A stretch of DNA of 64,000 bases, taken from Strigamia acuminata. Taxonomy: Eukaryota; Arthropoda; Chilopoda; Geophilomorpha; Linotaeniidae. Below, piece by piece: positions 62,178-64,000 of the stretch. Position numbers and translations under genes: made by a program. The notes under the pieces are model-generated. The model saw only the letters and a program-made list of their open reading frames with translations, was not told where the DNA came from and did no database searches. Every line of letters begins with the position of its first letter. Positions within the stretch are counted from its first letter, which is position 1. The stretch lies in assembly GCA_949358305.1 (NCBI GenBank), contig OX442314.1, positions 33,475,608 through 33,539,607 on the forward strand, in the 5' to 3' direction.

Positions 62178-62362
62178 TGCTGTGTTCGGACTTCACTGCA
62201 TGTTTTGGTGTAGTGACGTTATCTTTGCCTCAGGCGCTGTACCCCCAGCGCCACCTTGTAGCTTGACCCCGAATAAAGCACTTGTTAGTTCTTAGCCTAA
62301 TATGACTGACCTTTCATTTCAACCATCCTCAACATAATTTGTTATTAGTAAGATATATACTA
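62178..62362 (+). repeat. 3' LTR of Ty3/Gypsy element 2
   Basis: This 185-bp copy is the same as the 5' LTR. It is followed by the target duplication CGGAC. Confidence 0.93.
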
Positions 62363-62388
62363 CGGACGACATGCCCAGATTAATTTCC

Positions 62389-62396
62389 GTATAAAG
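62389..62396 (+). promoter_or_regulatory. TATA-like box of the PABPN1-like gene
   Basis: GTATAAAG lies 96 bp before the start codon and 22 bp after the Ty3 target duplication. The insertion therefore separates the core promoter from its former upstream DNA. Confidence 0.45.
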
Positions 62397-62491
62397 CCAG
62401 ACTTTGTTGAACACGTAATCACAAACCCTAGCGAACATCGCACATCTCATCAGTCAACTTCGTTGCCAAACAAACTGACAGAAACTTAAAA

Positions 62492-62859
62492 ATGGCAAAC
62501 TTTGACGAAAACGCTTTGGAAGTTCTCCTCAATCGTCTCAATCTCGGAATTGAGAACGAAGACAAGCTTGATCAAGACGACAAAGTTGTTGCAACGACGA
62601 TTGAAGAATTAAAAGCAGAAATTGCTAGACTGAAGCAAAAGCAAGTGGATGTGAGGCTCGAGGCAGAATCGGATTCACGGTCAATCTACGTCGGGAATGT
62701 ACATTATTTCGCGACGACCGAGGAGTTGAAACGACATTTTGTCGGGTGCGGGGCAATTTCCAGAGTGACCATTTTGAACGACAAATTTAGTGGCCGCTCC
62801 AAGGGATTTGCGTATATCGAGTTTGTGGATTCAGATTCGGTGGCGGTTGCCACGGCTTT
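62492..62859 (+). pseudogene. PABPN1-like (poly(A)-binding protein 2) gene cut by a BEL LTR
   Basis: The ORF starts [20 protein letters not shown], with a coiled-coil helix [20 protein letters not shown] preceding an RRM, as in nuclear poly(A)-binding protein 2. RNP2 is [10 protein letters not shown] and RNP1 is SKGFAYIEF. At ATAF the BEL LTR begins (62860) and supplies VKIG and a stop, so the last RRM strand and the Arg-rich tail are lost, or lie beyond the element outside the window. The visible coding part is a single exon without frame lesions, so the break looks recent. An intact paralogue elsewhere is likely because the protein is usually essential. Confidence 0.85.
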
Positions 62860-63382
62860 TGTGAAAATCGGATGATTTTACGCGTGAATTATTATTTGAG
62901 TTTCATTTATATTGTTTAAATTAGTATTGTTGATTTATATTTCTATTTTTTACTTGTGATTTTTTAATATTGAATTTATGATTTTATTTGATTTGTGCAT
63001 TTGATTTCGATGTTACATTTTTATATTATAACGTATTTTGTATTTCCATTGAGATGTGTTGACCTGTTCTTTTATTGGAATCTTAACTTGTTAATCCCTT
63101 TTAATCCCTTTGCATTCCTCTGCTCGAACACGTCATTCCCCTATCTTACGGATGCTTGTGATTGGTTCTGTGAACCGTGTCATTTGCATTTCCTTTTCCT
63201 TTTATGAATAGAATAAACTCAGTGTACTTTTTCAACTAAAACTGTGTGGTTGTGCTCCTTTATACTCCAACGCCATCTTGGACTTCAACGCGATTTTCAA
63301 CTATTACATCCACTTGTAGTCAAGGACTTTAGAAATTGATTGGTAAACTTTGAATATCTTTTTATTTACTTCAAGTTTAACA
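62860..63382 (+). repeat. 5' LTR of a BEL/Pao element
   Basis: A 523-bp block starts TGTGAAAATCGGATGATTTT and ends TTTACTTCAAGTTTAACA. It is highly similar to the solo LTR at 36802-37342. It is followed at 63384 by a BEL-type primer site, TGGTGCCGAAACCCGGG. The preceding bases GCTTT (62855-62859) should recur after the 3' LTR outside the window. Confidence 0.93.
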
Positions 63383-63383
63383 T

Positions 63384-63400
63384 TGGTGCCGAAACCCGGG
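63384..63400 (+). promoter_or_regulatory. Primer binding site of the BEL element
   Basis: TGGTGCCGAAACCCGGG directly follows the LTR. This sequence is the hallmark leader of many animal BEL/Pao elements. Confidence 0.8.
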
Positions 63401-63439
63401 AACATTTTGAATTCCGAATTCATCTAAAAATCTACTAAA

Positions 63440-64000
63440 ATGGTGAGAAATTTCGAGTTAAAGAACAAAGCATTCCGAGCGGCCATGATGGTCACGGAAA
63501 CACTCCTGACCACGATAACCACTGCGCTGAATGGGCGAGCTGCAATTCCGCAAGCCACAATCGAATTATGGCTGCAACAGCTCGAACAAAAACAGAAGCG
63601 AGTGCAACAAACGTTCGACGCCACACTGGATCAAGCAAAAAACGACCAGGAGATTAACGAGACCGTAATAGCACTCGACGCATTGGAGGACCGCTTGGCC
63701 GCATCAAGAGCCGATCTAAACAGGTACACTCAAATGAATTACCCGCCTAATTTACCCCAGAATCCACGACCGAACGCGGACGCGCAACCGGCGGACATCG
63801 ACGCACTAGCGGCGGCTATTACCGCAGCAGTGACGGCGGCAACACCACGCACGACCCCGACGAACGGCCAGCCATTCATCAAACGTAAGCCGCTAGAAAT
63901 ACCTAAGTTTGACGGGCGTGAGCCAGAGGAATGGGGAGGGTTTTGGAAGACATTTTCTATCCAAGTCGGAGACGATGAACAATTGGATGGAACAAATAAA
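63440..64000 (+). CDS. BEL/Pao gag, partial at window end
   Basis: Open from the ATG at 63440 to the window edge (187 codons), starting MVRNFELKNKAFRAAMMVTE. A helical N-terminal region (WLQQLEQKQKRVQQTFDATL) and an Ala/Thr/Pro linker lead to KPLEIPKFDGREPEEWGGFW, the start of the DUF1759-type capsid region typical of Pao/BEL gag. The rest of the polyprotein is outside the window. Confidence 0.88.
   Translation, partial: MVRNFELKNKAFRAAMMVTETLLTTITTALNGRAAIPQATIELWLQQLEQKQKRVQQTFDATLDQAKNDQEINETVIALDALEDRLAASRADLNRYTQMNYPPNLPQNPRPNADAQPADIDALAAAITAAVTAATPRTTPTNGQPFIKRKPLEIPKFDGREPEEWGGFWKTFSIQVGDDEQLDGTNK

Larger units (their letters stand above)
57705..62362 (+). mobile_element. Ty3/Gypsy element 2, young and complete
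   Basis: Two 185-bp LTRs (57705-57889 and 62178-62362) appear identical by eye. They are flanked by a perfect 5-bp target duplication CGGAC (57700-57704 and 62363-62367). A TGGCGACGAGATAGGA primer site lies at 57892, three bases after the 5' LTR. A purine-rich ggggaatga precedes the 3' LTR. One gag-pol ORF fills the interior. Identical LTRs imply recent insertion. Its right end lies only 22 bp before the TATA-like box of the PABPN1-like gene. Confidence 0.95.

Overview
The window is eukaryotic nuclear DNA from a small invertebrate, most likely an arthropod or a close relative. Genes have short (about 50-100 bp) GT-AG introns, AT-rich intergenic DNA and (CCTAA)n tracts that match the arthropod telomere unit TTAGG. 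The retrotransposon set is Copia, Ty3/Gypsy and BEL/Pao, with hAT-, Tc1/mariner- and Harbinger-like DNA elements. No CRISPR, operon or tRNA gene was seen. The species is not identified.

Layout. 1-1.3 kb: 5' end of an LTR retrotransposon on the minus strand. 1.3-1.9 kb: broken DDE transposase. 3.4-9.1 kb: tandem family of four intact two-exon TRAF/MATH-domain genes on the minus strand. They share an upstream block containing TCACATGA, and a fifth, orphan block faces a minisatellite instead of a gene. 9.2-17.3 kb: mostly gene relics (nitrilase, kelch exons, Myb/SANT exon, RING exon) plus an intronless RBBP6-like gene. 17.9-22.5 kb: Copia element interrupted by a hAT MITE. 24.8-32.5 kb: Ty3/Gypsy element with a textbook -1 frameshift signal. 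33.4-37.4 kb: decayed disordered-protein gene, a second inverted RBBP6-like copy and a solo BEL LTR. 38.6-50 kb: conserved host genes, namely RPB6, a BTB-kelch protein, an eight-exon cathepsin L-like protease (-) and a sixteen-exon neprilysin-family protease (+). 50.5-57.4 kb: family of small single-pass membrane proteins with sushi/CCP modules, a five-hairpin array, a solo LTR whose empty site exists elsewhere in the window, and a telomere-like inverted-repeat element. 57.6-62.4 kb: a young Ty3/Gypsy element with identical LTRs and target duplication, just upstream of a PABPN1-like gene. That gene is cut inside its RRM by the 5' LTR of a BEL element running off the end.

The host genes are unrelated housekeeping, protease and surface-protein genes, not a pathway. 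The strongest unusual signals are the array of five covarying hairpins (52154-52329), the A AAA AAC frameshift site with hairpin (28159-28190), the MITE-split Copia polyprotein whose halves are exactly in phase, and intronic satellites that sit inside inverted-repeat-bounded insertions.
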